Shown: piece after piece, positions 8,999 through 18,758 of the stretch
Numbering within the stretch: the first letter of the stretch is position 1
How the letters are laid out: every line of letters begins with the position of its first letter
Source: Sphingobacteriales bacterium
Lineage (GTDB): Bacteria > Bacteroidota > Bacteroidia > Chitinophagales > Chitinophagaceae
Length of the DNA stretch: 64,000 nt
Assembly: GCA_016219985.1 (NCBI GenBank)
Contig: JACRJO010000039.1
Location: 1-64,000, forward strand
Direction of reading: 5' to 3'
Notes under the pieces: generated by a model
Told to the model about the DNA's origin: nothing
The model's database searches: none
Seen by the model: only the letters and a program-made list of their open reading frames with translations
Translations under genes and position numbers: made by a program

Positions 8999-11900
8999 CA
9001 ATCCATCTAAATCACTTCCGGCAATAGGACTGTTACTTGCAAATTGATATGGAGTTAATTCTGGATATTTTGGGGTTAAAGGATCAACCGATAAGAACCT
9101 TACAAGTCTTGTATCGTAAATTCTGAAACCGTAATCCTGTTGATTTCCTTCCCCTTTTATCTCATTGTCGTTTTCCTTGCCATTAAAACCATATCGATAC
9201 TTAGCCATGCTATACTTCCTCCCGGGCATTTCCATCCCGCCGGGATAGTAGTCACTCGCATTCACCACATCAGCGAGGTAATTATCAATATTGATTCCAC
9301 CTGCACTTACCTGCTGTCTGCGATCAGTTACCGTTACCAGTACATTGCCCAAATGATTACTCAGTTCAAAGAGCTTCTCTCCCCTGGTAAATTTAATACT
9401 TTTCCCGCTTACAAATCCTCCCGACAACACATAAAGGCTGTCAGTGGCGCTCCGCGCCGTTACCATACCCAGCCGGCTGCTGCCATACAGATGAAGCTCA
9501 GCCTGCTGCAAGGAACCCGCCACGGGTTTCGTATAAACACTCAGTACGTTTCCGCTGGCATCCCGGACATAATAGGTTTCCTCCGTTGCCGTTTTCTTTA
9601 TGATCCGGTTGCCGGAGGCATCATAGCTGTAGGTAATCGTTGACCCGTTCTTGGTCACACTGGCAATCTTGCCATACACCGTCCAGCTGATATTGGTGAC
9701 TCCCTCGCTGGCATCCGCCGTCAAATTGCCTATCTCATCATACTGGTAGTTATTGTCTGCCTGTCCCTGCTTCAGGTCATTGTAATTACTGTAAACACCC
9801 GGAGCGGCATCTGCTGCGGCATCTGTTACCTTATGCAGCCGGTTTGTATTGGCCGTATAATAATAACTCATGCTGTCCATGGACAAACGGGCGGCATCCC
9901 CATGACGATTGTAGGTCATGATATTACCATTTGGATCATAACTAACACGCTCCCGGTAATCGCTGACGCCGGCCGGGGTAAAAGTTCCCGCCGCCGGATT
10001 TAGTCCATTAAACAGGTCCATGGAGACGATCCTGTTCAACTGGTCATAATGATAATTGTAGAGTTTTGCAGCTCCCAGCTTCGGTATATTCACCGCCATG
10101 GCAGCAATATTACCGTTATACAGCGGGGCAGCATTAGCGCCCAATGCGCCCAATACAGTGGTTAACTGGGGGGTGAAGCCAATGGCTTTATAATCGCCTT
10201 TATAGTAATGCAGGCTGTATCCATACACATCCTGTGCTGCCGGGAAAGCCTCTGTTGTGTCCGTACCATTGACCAGGGTTCCGCCCATGGCCGGGTTGAC
10301 TCCCTTGATCCAGCCCTGCAGGGAATAGACATAATCTGAACCCTGTACCCTTAACTGGCCAAGATCTGTCCGGGCCAGGGGGCCGTGCCGGTAATAGGTA
10401 TAATGGGCCTCCCTTTCCGGGAACAGGAAAAGCATCACACTGTCCCGGCCGGTAAATACATCCGTCAGCCGGTTTTCCGCATCGTAGCTATACCGGTGAT
10501 AATAGGCATCCGTCTCGCCGGGCTGGTAATTCACCTGGTTCACTTTACCGCTTACCAGGTCGTAATTATATACGGTCTTCTTATAGCGGTTGCCGGACTG
10601 GTTCATGGCATTCGTGACAACCCCGGTGGCTCCAAAATCCTGCAGGAGGGTATCCACGTTACCGTGTATGTCATAGGTATAATAGGTGGCCGCGGACGGC
10701 AGCGGGTTGGAAGCCTGGCTGACCACGATGGAATAACTTACCCGGTTCCGCAGGTTTCGCTGGGTTAAATACTGGCCCCAAAGGGTTCCATTCGGGGTAT
10801 TCTGTTCATCATACCCATACGGCAGGTCATACCCTGTACTTGTTATCTGGTTACGTGTATTTGTTGCCGAACTCAGCCATCCCTGCAAGGAGGTGGTATC
10901 CTTACTGATAGCGTCTGTCATAGCAGCCCCCCCGGTAATCTGTCCTACCTCTGCGATCCGGCCAAATTTATCATACCTGGTATAACTGTAGATATTCCCC
11001 TGAGCCGCCTGTTTGCCGTTCTGGCTGATTGCAAGACGGCCCAGGCGGTCATAATAAAACCTGCTCACTCCCCCATCCGGTGAGCGCTGAAGGGTCACCT
11101 GGTTCAGGCTGTTATAATTATACCTTGTCACCAGTTGATGCTGAGGTACCAGCAAGGTACCGGCTGCTTTAGCGGCTTCCACACTGTCAATCCAGCTCTG
11201 CCGGAATACCGGGTTTACCCCCCTGGGCGGCACCGTTTTGATCAGGTTGCCCGCCATATCATAATAATAGAGAGTATAATGCTGCTCTTTCACCGTATCA
11301 ATCGCGACAAAGCTTTCCGTTGCAGCCACACAACTGGCATAATAGGCCGCTTTAAAATCCGCCAGGGCCTTCACCCGCAGGTATTCATAGATCAGCCCGG
11401 CCTTGATGGTTGCCTGGTTCCTAACCCGCTGACAGGGGGAGAGGTGCAGGATGAAACCGGTAGTATCGCTCAGCGTTGTCTTATCCAGGCAAATGGATAA
11501 GGTATTCTTTGTTCCGGTCAAACCGCCAACGGCGCAACTGTCCGCATTAAACCGGCCGGCATAATACATCCAGTTATGCTGCAACCCGGTCTTAAAGTTC
11601 ACATATTTGGCAAACAATTGGTTCCAGGCTATCACCGAATCCGCCAGGTTGGTACCGGTAAACACAGGGTGCTTCCCAAAAAGGGTATAGAAAGCGGAAT
11701 CCAGCGATTTGAAAGCGCCACAATTAAAACAACCTGCATTCACATACCCGCATTTCAGGAAATCGGGCAGTCGCTGAGGACTGGAAAGGGGGATCACTCT
11801 AAGCGTGTCACATATCCGCCTTATACAAGGATAACTTCTATAGCTAATTGTATCTTCATAACAAGTTGTATCAACATCACGGCAGTTATAGAGATAAATA

Positions 11901-14900
11901 CTGCCACATCGTCCTAAGCCCTGGAACAGGGCCGTGGATAAACTATCCTGGTAATTACTCCACAAATAAGCGTTCACGGCTGCCTGTGAATTGATATTTA
12001 CGCCCCCGCTGATCATGGCTGTTTTGATCTGGTTATACTGGTTGCAGGCGCAGGTATCCAGTCCGCTTACCACTGTAGTAGCATAGATCGGACCATGACC
12101 ATAAGGTTTGGGGAACTCAATAGAATAAGGATTACAATATAAACTGCGGGGAATTGAAAGTGAATCGAGATAACCATTCACCACCTGCTCAAAGCTGGTA
12201 TAAGTACCCATAGAATAAGCTGGCGAAACGGTGGAAGAACCATAAGGATTAGAGGCATCTGTGCCTTTCTCACAAACCTCCCTCATTCTTCTGACTAATG
12301 TATCAAGAATCTGGGCCCTGGTTTTACCCTGTACATTGTCCAGCGCGGTACAATTTGCAAGGGACAGCTTCCACGCATTAATATAACTCTCACACTTCCC
12401 TGAATACGCCCTTACCGAATCCGTAAAATGATAGACCGGCAGTACCCCGTTTGAACCCGGATACCAGCCCCAGCCAAGATTTTGGGCCTGTTGCGAATTG
12501 CTGAAGGGAAAATGCAGTAAAAAGCGCTGAGCAATCAATTCCTGGTTATAAGTCGTGTCAGTTATGTTAGGACGCGTGCTGATATACTTGTTTACCATAT
12601 CTGTCCGGACCGTGCGGTACATGGACCGGTACATATCCCAGGCCCTGGCCTGGATGGTGGCGGTCAGGGTAACAGCAGCAGTACCATTGTTCACTGAAGA
12701 GCCAATGGTAGCCAGTTGTTTGGGCATATTATTATAACAGTTTATCTGGTGTACGGTATCGGTGTACAAGGGGCATCCAAAAGCATCCCCATAGGAGAGT
12801 TGCCACATGCTCTTCCCTCCCACCCAGGTAGTGTCACTGTATTTTTTGATCAGGTTCTTATCTGCTGTCGTGGCATAAGCAGCACTGAAAAAAGGATCTG
12901 CGTTGACCAGGTTTATAGCCACAGGTATAACGTCCGCACTGTCAATGAAATTATAGACCCTGCGCATGCTGTCTTCGGCAAATTTCAGTTTCGGGTATTC
13001 GGGGTGATAAGGCAATAAAGAATTAGCCCAGGAATCCTTAAACTCGCTCTCAAATTCATCCCTGGTCATCGTTGACAGCCGGAGCGGGAGTACCGTACTG
13101 TCCACATTACCGAATGCATCATAGTAACGGCCAGCGGTCACCGGCAGGCTATAGGTCGGTTTCTGAAAATAGGGCTGGGGATAGAGCCCCTGCCCGCTGT
13201 TGCTGAAAATATTAAATTTATTATACATCGTTCCCCCGACAGAATCAAGGGCATACTGGCCGCTGTAAGGTACCATGTCAGCGAGCATCTGCATCCTGGT
13301 AATTTCCAGCGTGTGAGATATACTGTCATTGAGGGTAGTACAGAATGTGGAATCCATCACATACTGGTTCCTGATATCATTGATCTGATCGGAAGTCAGC
13401 TGGTTCACAGAAGGAAGTCCCATCCGGGTGGCATAATTGGATAAATAGGAAGTATAAGTGCCCAATGAGGTCAGGCAGGAGGACATGGTCGGGGTCTGCG
13501 GGGTAATACCGCAACCGGAAATGGTAGAGTCAAGGGCTGCAATGGAATCGATCAGGAACTGGCGGGTCGTGCAAATACCCACCCCTTCAGTAGCATAAAG
13601 TTGCATAAACTTATCTAACGAGTCCTGGTTGATCACCAGCGATTTACGGACACTGTAAGACCCGGGCGCCAGTTGCAGGGATTGTTGGAAATTAATATTA
13701 TCTATCCCTGTATAGTTGTACACTACAGGAGTTGTATCACCCGACTCATCGGCGACAGAAATCTGGAGATTGAACTTACAATCATAAGACACCGTACCAC
13801 CCCCGCATTTGGGTAACTGCAGGGTTTGTTTTGTCAGCTGGTAGTTAAACTGGTAATTGGTACGGGAGGGTACCAGTATTGAGTTTATGGATTCAATGCT
13901 GTTACCCTTCAGGATATTTGTACCCCTGTTCAGCAGGTTGCGGGTCATCAGGCGGGCAGACTGGTTGCTGTACCCGCCAGAGGCAGTAAGATTCAGCGCC
14001 TGTAAATTAGCAGGAGAATCCCCGGCAAGCGCTGTTGCGATCGTTCTGCCGTGCATATCCACATAGCTTACACTCATCTGCCCGTTTGCATCCTGAACCA
14101 TATTTTTAAAATAATGACTGTACAGCCCCACTTCGGTGCCAAACAAGCCGTCCAGTTCCTCCTGGGAAGGCGTACCATAAAAGTACCTCGTAGCATGGCT
14201 TCCGCCGATTTGCAGGGAATCTCCCACCCCTCCCTGGCGTAATATCCTTCCCGTGGCATCCGGGGTGTACCGGGTGGCGGCAAAAGCATAGCCATTAGCC
14301 TCCGGGATATTTTTGTTCATACCACTGGCCGCATCCGGATTTTGCGAACTGTAATACCGGGCTGCTCCGGCGACTGCCGGGTTCAGTGTTTTCGTACCAT
14401 ATTTACCGAGGCCGGCCGTTGTAAAATCGAAATAATCGGCATAATTTCTATTATCCGGCTGGGTATTAAATTTATTCAGGTTCCGGGTATATGCGATAAT
14501 ATTATTGATGCCTGGCGCCGGCAGGATTTCAATCGCCGGGCGGCCTTCTCCGTCGTACAAGGTTTCGGCGACAACCGTTTTATGCGTGGAATTATCTTTT
14601 GTCACGGTCTGACGCGTACGGAGTGTACCATCCGCGTATTTAATCACCGTTTTTCGTTTTCCTTCTTCCGCATAGGTGGTGCTGGCCTGCCAGTTTAAAC
14701 TGTCACTATGCCCCCCATAACTGAAGTATTTCACCCCCGACCAAAGCCCGTCGCTCCGGCTGCCGGATGGCATCGTATTCACAGCGCGTAATCTCATGTA
14801 CAAGCGGCCGGTACCGCCATAAAGAAGGGGGATATCATAACTGCCAGCGGGAGCGCCACTGGGCAGGTCGATACGGGTACTGTTTGCGGCAAACAGGGCT

Positions 14901-17188
14901 GCCGTATCAAGGCTGGCGCCATTCATATATTCCCCGGCCAGTTCATCTTCCAGCCAGGTCCATTCCAACTGGACCCCGTTATGCAGGGAATGATCCGGAA
15001 TGGTCCAGCTGACCAACAGGGAATCAATCTGCGCCCCCGCAGTTGGGTTTGTGTAACTAAGTACGGGTTTTTTATTATCCGCCAGCTGGTAGTAACGGTT
15101 GGCTGCAATGGTATTGGTCAAGAGCAGCACTTGTTTGGTATCAAATCCCACGCCATTGATAATTGTGGGCGCATCCACCCGGACAACAGTGGCCCGGGTA
15201 AATTCCGCATTCCGGAAATGAAAATAGTTCAGGGCGTCATATTTGGTTCCACCGTCTTTTTTGTAGTTCACGCGAAGAACAACAGAATCTATCGTATATA
15301 TATCCGTCACAGAATGCCCGTATTCCAGTTTTACGGCTACGGTAGCCGTAAAGTCACCCGGAATATATTTTGCTGTTTCCTCAATTACACGAAGGGCCAG
15401 TACATTACGAATATCATGGGCCAGGGAATAGGTATCCTGCTGATAGGAGCTGCTTTTTGTCAATCCCTGAACCAGTGAAATGGTATCTGTTATTACAGGA
15501 TCTGCAATCCCTCTGCCCAGCCCGGCATAAACAGAGCTGGCAGCGGTGACGGTAATCCCCAGTGTTTGGGATGCCGTGCCACAACCACTGGTGATGGTAT
15601 AGGTAATAGTGGCTGTGGCAGCGCTATCACCGGTCACCACCCCGGTTGATCCGACCCGGGCGACCAGGGTATTGGAACTGGACCAGGTGCCACCCGGTGT
15701 GGCGCTGCTTAACTGGATGGATGAACCCAGCGCACAGGTAGTGGCCCCGGTAATCGGGGCTGCATAGGGAGTTCCGGATGCCGCGATACCAATTGAATTA
15801 CTGGCAGCAGAAACCCCGAAGCTGTTGACCGAAACGGCATAATAGGTGCCGGCCGTATTGGTTATATAGGTAGTCCCGGTTCCCACCTGGGTATTTGCAG
15901 CATTATACCACCGGTAACTGCCACTTCCGCCTGTGGCTGTAAGGGTTGCGCTGGAACCGCCGCAAAGGATGGTGGAACTGGTGGAAATTACCGGCGGATC
16001 CGGCATGTTAACCACGACACTATTGCTGTTGGAAGAATACCCCCCGGAGGTTACGACCACATAATAAATGCTGGTGGCAGTAACTACCCCCGTCGTATAG
16101 CTTGACCCGGTAGCACCTGCTATGGGTTGAAAGCTGGCGCCGCCATTCGTGGAATAATACCAGGCATAGGTATAGCTGCCCGTCCCGCCACCTGCGGTAC
16201 AACTGAGTGTATTAATGGAACCGTTTCCGCTTGCGGTTGTTGTGGTGATTGCCAGGCTGGCGCTCGGCGCAAAACTCGCGATAACAATTGCCGGGCCACT
16301 GGTCACACTGGCCCCGTTACTGGTAACTATCAGCCGGTAATAATTGGTAGCGGTAACAGTCCCGGGACTGTAATTAGCTGTTGTAGCAATATTTGACCAG
16401 GTACTGTTGTTGGGCGATACCTGCCATTGGTACGTATAAGATCCGGTTCCTCCTCCGACAGAAGAGGTCAGCGCGGTCGCCACAGATCCATTGCTGACGG
16501 ACTGGCTGGCGGGACTTATCGAACAGGTTAGTTGCGGATAAACAGTAATAAAGGCAACACTTGAATAGGCCACTGAAGAGGAGGTTGTTTCCGTGACCTT
16601 TCGCCTGAAAAACTGGCTGCTGTACAGGGCCGCCGGGCTATAGTTCTGGCCTGTTGCACCGCTTATATCATACCACTGTACATTGTCCGCTGAATATTGC
16701 CACTGATAAGCATACGAAGGATTTGCAGCCCCACCTGTTGCAACCGTGCAGCTGATCGCAGAAGGAGTAGTGGCATAGTTGATCGCCTGCGAGGAGGGAG
16801 ATGCTGTTCCGCCATTCAGTGGGGCGACAATGCTTACATTAATTGTTGTGGTGCCCAGGGCGCAGGTAAATGTAAGGGTACCGCTGGTACCCGTCCACGC
16901 AACATCAATTAAATTATCGCCGATATTTCCCCTCGAAGTGCCGGTCTTGGTAGTATCGGTCGTCCGCTTTACTACTCCGCCGGATATAGTCCAGGTGTAA
17001 GTGCCGCTCAGGTAATACGTACTTGAGCCACCATAGGTTGGATAATAAGTGGCAGATGTGTTCTGCGTCACACTGGTCGGGCCGACAATAGCCAGCTGGC
17101 TAAATGACAAAACCGGGGATAACAATAATATCCACAATAATTTGAATCCCGTTTTCTTACTCTTTCTTCCAATTTCAAATAGATGCAT
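8204..17188 (-). CDS. Giant secreted RHS-repeat protein with N-terminal Ig-like repeats and variable C-terminal toxin-like domain
   Basis: 2994 aa; signal peptide, repeated 'SYTYAWYYSTNGGASF…' Ig-like modules, YD repeats ('YNYNSLNQVTLQRSPDGGVSRFYYDRLGRL'), RHS core 'YRYGFNGKENDNE…DYGFRIYDTRLVRFLSVDPLTPKYPELTPYQFASNSPIAGSDLDG'. Confidence 0.93.
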   Translation of the reverse strand: MHLFEIGRKSKKTGFKLLWILLLSPVLSFSQLAIVGPTSVTQNTSATYYPTYGGSSTYYLSGTYTWTISGGVVKRTTDTTKTGTSRGNIGDNLIDVAWTGTSGTLTFTCALGTTTINVSIVAPLNGGTASPSSQAINYATTPSAISCTVATGGAANPSYAYQWQYSADNVQWYDISGATGQNYSPAALYSSQFFRRKVTETTSSSVAYSSVAFITVYPQLTCSISPASQSVSNGSVATALTSSVGGGTGSYTYQWQVSPNNSTWSNIATTANYSPGTVTATNYYRLIVTSNGASVTSGPAIVIASFAPSASLAITTTTASGNGSINTLSCTAGGGTGSYTYAWYYSTNGGASFQPIAGATGSSYTTGVVTATSIYYVVVTSGGYSSNSNSVVVNMPDPPVISTSSTILCGGSSATLTATGGSGSYRWYNAANTQVGTGTTYITNTAGTYYAVSVNSFGVSAASNSIGIAASGTPYAAPITGATTCALGSSIQLSSATPGGTWSSSNTLVARVGSTGVVTGDSAATATITYTITSGCGTASQTLGITVTAASSVYAGLGRGIADPVITDTISLVQGLTKSSSYQQDTYSLAHDIRNVLALRVIEETAKYIPGDFTATVAVKLEYGHSVTDIYTIDSVVLRVNYKKDGGTKYDALNYFHFRNAEFTRATVVRVDAPTIINGVGFDTKQVLLLTNTIAANRYYQLADNKKPVLSYTNPTAGAQIDSLLVSWTIPDHSLHNGVQLEWTWLEDELAGEYMNGASLDTAALFAANSTRIDLPSGAPAGSYDIPLLYGGTGRLYMRLRAVNTMPSGSRSDGLWSGVKYFSYGGHSDSLNWQASTTYAEEGKRKTVIKYADGTLRTRQTVTKDNSTHKTVVAETLYDGEGRPAIEILPAPGINNIIAYTRNLNKFNTQPDNRNYADYFDFTTAGLGKYGTKTLNPAVAGAARYYSSQNPDAASGMNKNIPEANGYAFAATRYTPDATGRILRQGGVGDSLQIGGSHATRYFYGTPSQEELDGLFGTEVGLYSHYFKNMVQDANGQMSVSYVDMHGRTIATALAGDSPANLQALNLTASGGYSNQSARLMTRNLLNRGTNILKGNSIESINSILVPSRTNYQFNYQLTKQTLQLPKCGGGTVSYDCKFNLQISVADESGDTTPVVYNYTGIDNINFQQSLQLAPGSYSVRKSLVINQDSLDKFMQLYATEGVGICTTRQFLIDSIAALDSTISGCGITPQTPTMSSCLTSLGTYTSYLSNYATRMGLPSVNQLTSDQINDIRNQYVMDSTFCTTLNDSISHTLEITRMQMLADMVPYSGQYALDSVGGTMYNKFNIFSNSGQGLYPQPYFQKPTYSLPVTAGRYYDAFGNVDSTVLPLRLSTMTRDEFESEFKDSWANSLLPYHPEYPKLKFAEDSMRRVYNFIDSADVIPVAINLVNADPFFSAAYATTADKNLIKKYSDTTWVGGKSMWQLSYGDAFGCPLYTDTVHQINCYNNMPKQLATIGSSVNNGTAAVTLTATIQARAWDMYRSMYRTVRTDMVNKYISTRPNITDTTYNQELIAQRFLLHFPFSNSQQAQNLGWGWYPGSNGVLPVYHFTDSVRAYSGKCESYINAWKLSLANCTALDNVQGKTRAQILDTLVRRMREVCEKGTDASNPYGSSTVSPAYSMGTYTSFEQVVNGYLDSLSIPRSLYCNPYSIEFPKPYGHGPIYATTVVSGLDTCACNQYNQIKTAMISGGVNINSQAAVNAYLWSNYQDSLSTALFQGLGRCGSIYLYNCRDVDTTCYEDTISYRSYPCIRRICDTLRVIPLSSPQRLPDFLKCGYVNAGCFNCGAFKSLDSAFYTLFGKHPVFTGTNLADSVIAWNQLFAKYVNFKTGLQHNWMYYAGRFNADSCAVGGLTGTKNTLSICLDKTTLSDTTGFILHLSPCQRVRNQATIKAGLIYEYLRVKALADFKAAYYASCVAATESFVAIDTVKEQHYTLYYYDMAGNLIKTVPPRGVNPVFRQSWIDSVEAAKAAGTLLVPQHQLVTRYNYNSLNQVTLQRSPDGGVSRFYYDRLGRLAISQNGKQAAQGNIYSYTRYDKFGRIAEVGQITGGAAMTDAISKDTTSLQGWLSSATNTRNQITSTGYDLPYGYDEQNTPNGTLWGQYLTQRNLRNRVSYSIVVSQASNPLPSAATYYTYDIHGNVDTLLQDFGATGVVTNAMNQSGNRYKKTVYNYDLVSGKVNQVNYQPGETDAYYHRYSYDAENRLTDVFTGRDSVMLFLFPEREAHYTYYRHGPLARTDLGQLRVQGSDYVYSLQGWIKGVNPAMGGTLVNGTDTTEAFPAAQDVYGYSLHYYKGDYKAIGFTPQLTTVLGALGANAAPLYNGNIAAMAVNIPKLGAAKLYNYHYDQLNRIVSMDLFNGLNPAAGTFTPAGVSDYRERVSYDPNGNIMTYNRHGDAARLSMDSMSYYYTANTNRLHKVTDAAADAAPGVYSNYNDLKQGQADNNYQYDEIGNLTADASEGVTNISWTVYGKIASVTKNGSTITYSYDASGNRIIKKTATEETYYVRDASGNVLSVYTKPVAGSLQQAELHLYGSSRLGMVTARSATDSLYVLSGGFVSGKSIKFTRGEKLFELSNHLGNVLVTVTDRRQQVSAGGINIDNYLADVVNASDYYPGGMEMPGRKYSMAKYRYGFNGKENDNEIKGEGNQQDYGFRIYDTRLVRFLSVDPLTPKYPELTPYQFASNSPIAGSDLDGLELLPRFKQSSPFSLTTHALTKTIEKTTAYQILRGTMEGAAGSFHKQWNFWTRDIAKKETWVNMGQFVEEFIIGSAPGVKTETPIIDAKFKDFEDNVVKGNAYTRAKYFSELGTDALTAYIGDKGIGEIASLKVLTNIGKEFRSTSIRFTQNTVNEFGKALKSVASGKYDPIDIVKMGDGMYSTIDNTRLLAAQQLGLDIKATVHSFEDALPKTMLERFENPAKKGEFAKTWGEAIQFRTGRQTGSFAEKHGSNGTFVQPEVKSY

Positions 17189-17250
17189 GGTATAATATCT
17201 TTTCTGGTCTGTGTAATCTTAATTTAATGACTTGCTTGCCTCTTTAGCGT

Positions 17251-17877
17251 TTACTCAATTAACAGCAATGCGGTCCCTGAATAGGTAATGGTGTTTGACC
17301 CCGATTCCATACACATTCTTCTGAACTGGGTCGACACTTTAAGGTTGCCTCGGAATACAAGATCTTTTGCAGTTGCGCCGCCAATATTGATCCAGTTAAG
17401 CCCGTCAACGGACTTTTGCCACTGGTAGGAATAGATCGGGTTACAGGCGCCCCCTGATGCTTCCCCGCAACGGAACAGGTATTCAGGAATACTCTGGTCA
17501 TAGGTTTTCACGAGGTCACTGTCATTAATTATCCCGCCTGTCAATACAGCAGTAGCCTGCACTTCAATACTGGCATTCCCCGAACCGGATACCAGGTTCA
17601 GCTTCATCACTGCACTGTCGTTCCAAATAACAATAACAGCGGATGGCTTAGTACCGGCAGCAATACAATGACCGCCATTTTGAAATGTTCCTCCCAGTAC
17701 ACATACTTGCAGTGGTTCATTTTCGCTCCAGCTGCCATGTAATACATATTGGTAAGGGTTCCCGGGTAAAACACAGGCAGGCCCGGTAATACTAACCTGG
17801 GATGACAGGTTCAGGCTGAGGGTAAGCAATATGGCTAACCCGGCCACCTGTCGTTTTGCAATAGAGAAACACTGCAT
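17251..17877 (-). CDS. Secreted Ig-like-module protein
   Basis: 208 aa with signal peptide; 'GGACNPIYSYQWQKSVDGLNWINIGGATAKDLVF' parallels the RHS module 'GGAANPSYAYQWQYSADNVQWYDISGATGQNYSP'. Confidence 0.7.
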   Translation of the reverse strand: MQCFSIAKRQVAGLAILLTLSLNLSSQVSITGPACVLPGNPYQYVLHGSWSENEPLQVCVLGGTFQNGGHCIAAGTKPSAVIVIWNDSAVMKLNLVSGSGNASIEVQATAVLTGGIINDSDLVKTYDQSIPEYLFRCGEASGGACNPIYSYQWQKSVDGLNWINIGGATAKDLVFRGNLKVSTQFRRMCMESGSNTITYSGTALLLIE

Positions 17878-17897
17878 ATTTTCTTTTTTAATATTTC

Positions 17898-18758
17898 TTA
17901 GTTTTCAATTGAAACCAGGTAATCAGCATACTTTGCAACAGCGCTGTAGGATCCATCGTCATTCCGGGTAACCCGGTCACTCAATCGTACCGGTATTTCC
18001 GTTTCCAGCCGTTTTATAATCCGTACAGAATAGACAGTACGTTCTTCCTTAACCAGGAAATAGCCGGTTCCCGAGTCCCCTTTAAGCATTAATAAGCGGT
18101 TCTTACAGGCCGGCTCATCAGAAAGAAGTTTATATTCGGTCTCATCCAGCGGAAGCAGTACCTGCTTTACCTGTTCGCTCCTGACAGGCTGGTAATCTTC
18201 CGGTCTGTACAGTATTGTAATTACCTCCTTGTAAAACGCTGTGTTGGGAACCCTGGTCTTACTGATCAGTTTAAGTTCACGTAATCCGGCGCTGTCCTGA
18301 TTCCGGATCAGATCATACCGGTTCTTCATTTCCTTATACATAGAATCAGCAAAAGGCCCCTGTCCGAAAAAAGAGGAAAGCTTCGCCGTGTACGAGACGC
18401 TGGCCGGGAAAATCCGGATCATCCGGGCATCATTATTAATCACAACCTGCACGGAGTCATTGATAAGTTGCTCGACTGCACCTGATTTCATGTAGAATTC
18501 ATTTCTTCCATAAGCCAATTCCAGGTCGCTTGTAACGGAATCAGCGCCCAATCCCGCCGGAATAGTCATTTGTTCCACCCGGATATTCATGGAAACAGGC
18601 AATTTCTTATACCAGTCTCTGACCATTTCAAGCTCCCGGACATCACTCGCAAAAGTCTTTTTTCTCTTTTGGGCTCCGGACTGAAAACAGATCAACAGAA
18701 GCATACCCAATATAAGACCCGCCTGAAACCGGCCTGATATAAACCTGAATAACCTCAT
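17898..18758 (-). CDS. Hypothetical secreted protein of RHS operon
   Basis: 286 aa with N-terminal hydrophobic segment; stop/start overlap with the 2299-aa gene. Confidence 0.7.
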   Translation of the reverse strand: MRLFRFISGRFQAGLILGMLLLICFQSGAQKRKKTFASDVRELEMVRDWYKKLPVSMNIRVEQMTIPAGLGADSVTSDLELAYGRNEFYMKSGAVEQLINDSVQVVINNDARMIRIFPASVSYTAKLSSFFGQGPFADSMYKEMKNRYDLIRNQDSAGLRELKLISKTRVPNTAFYKEVITILYRPEDYQPVRSEQVKQVLLPLDETEYKLLSDEPACKNRLLMLKGDSGTGYFLVKEERTVYSVRIIKRLETEIPVRLSDRVTRNDDGSYSAVAKYADYLVSIEN

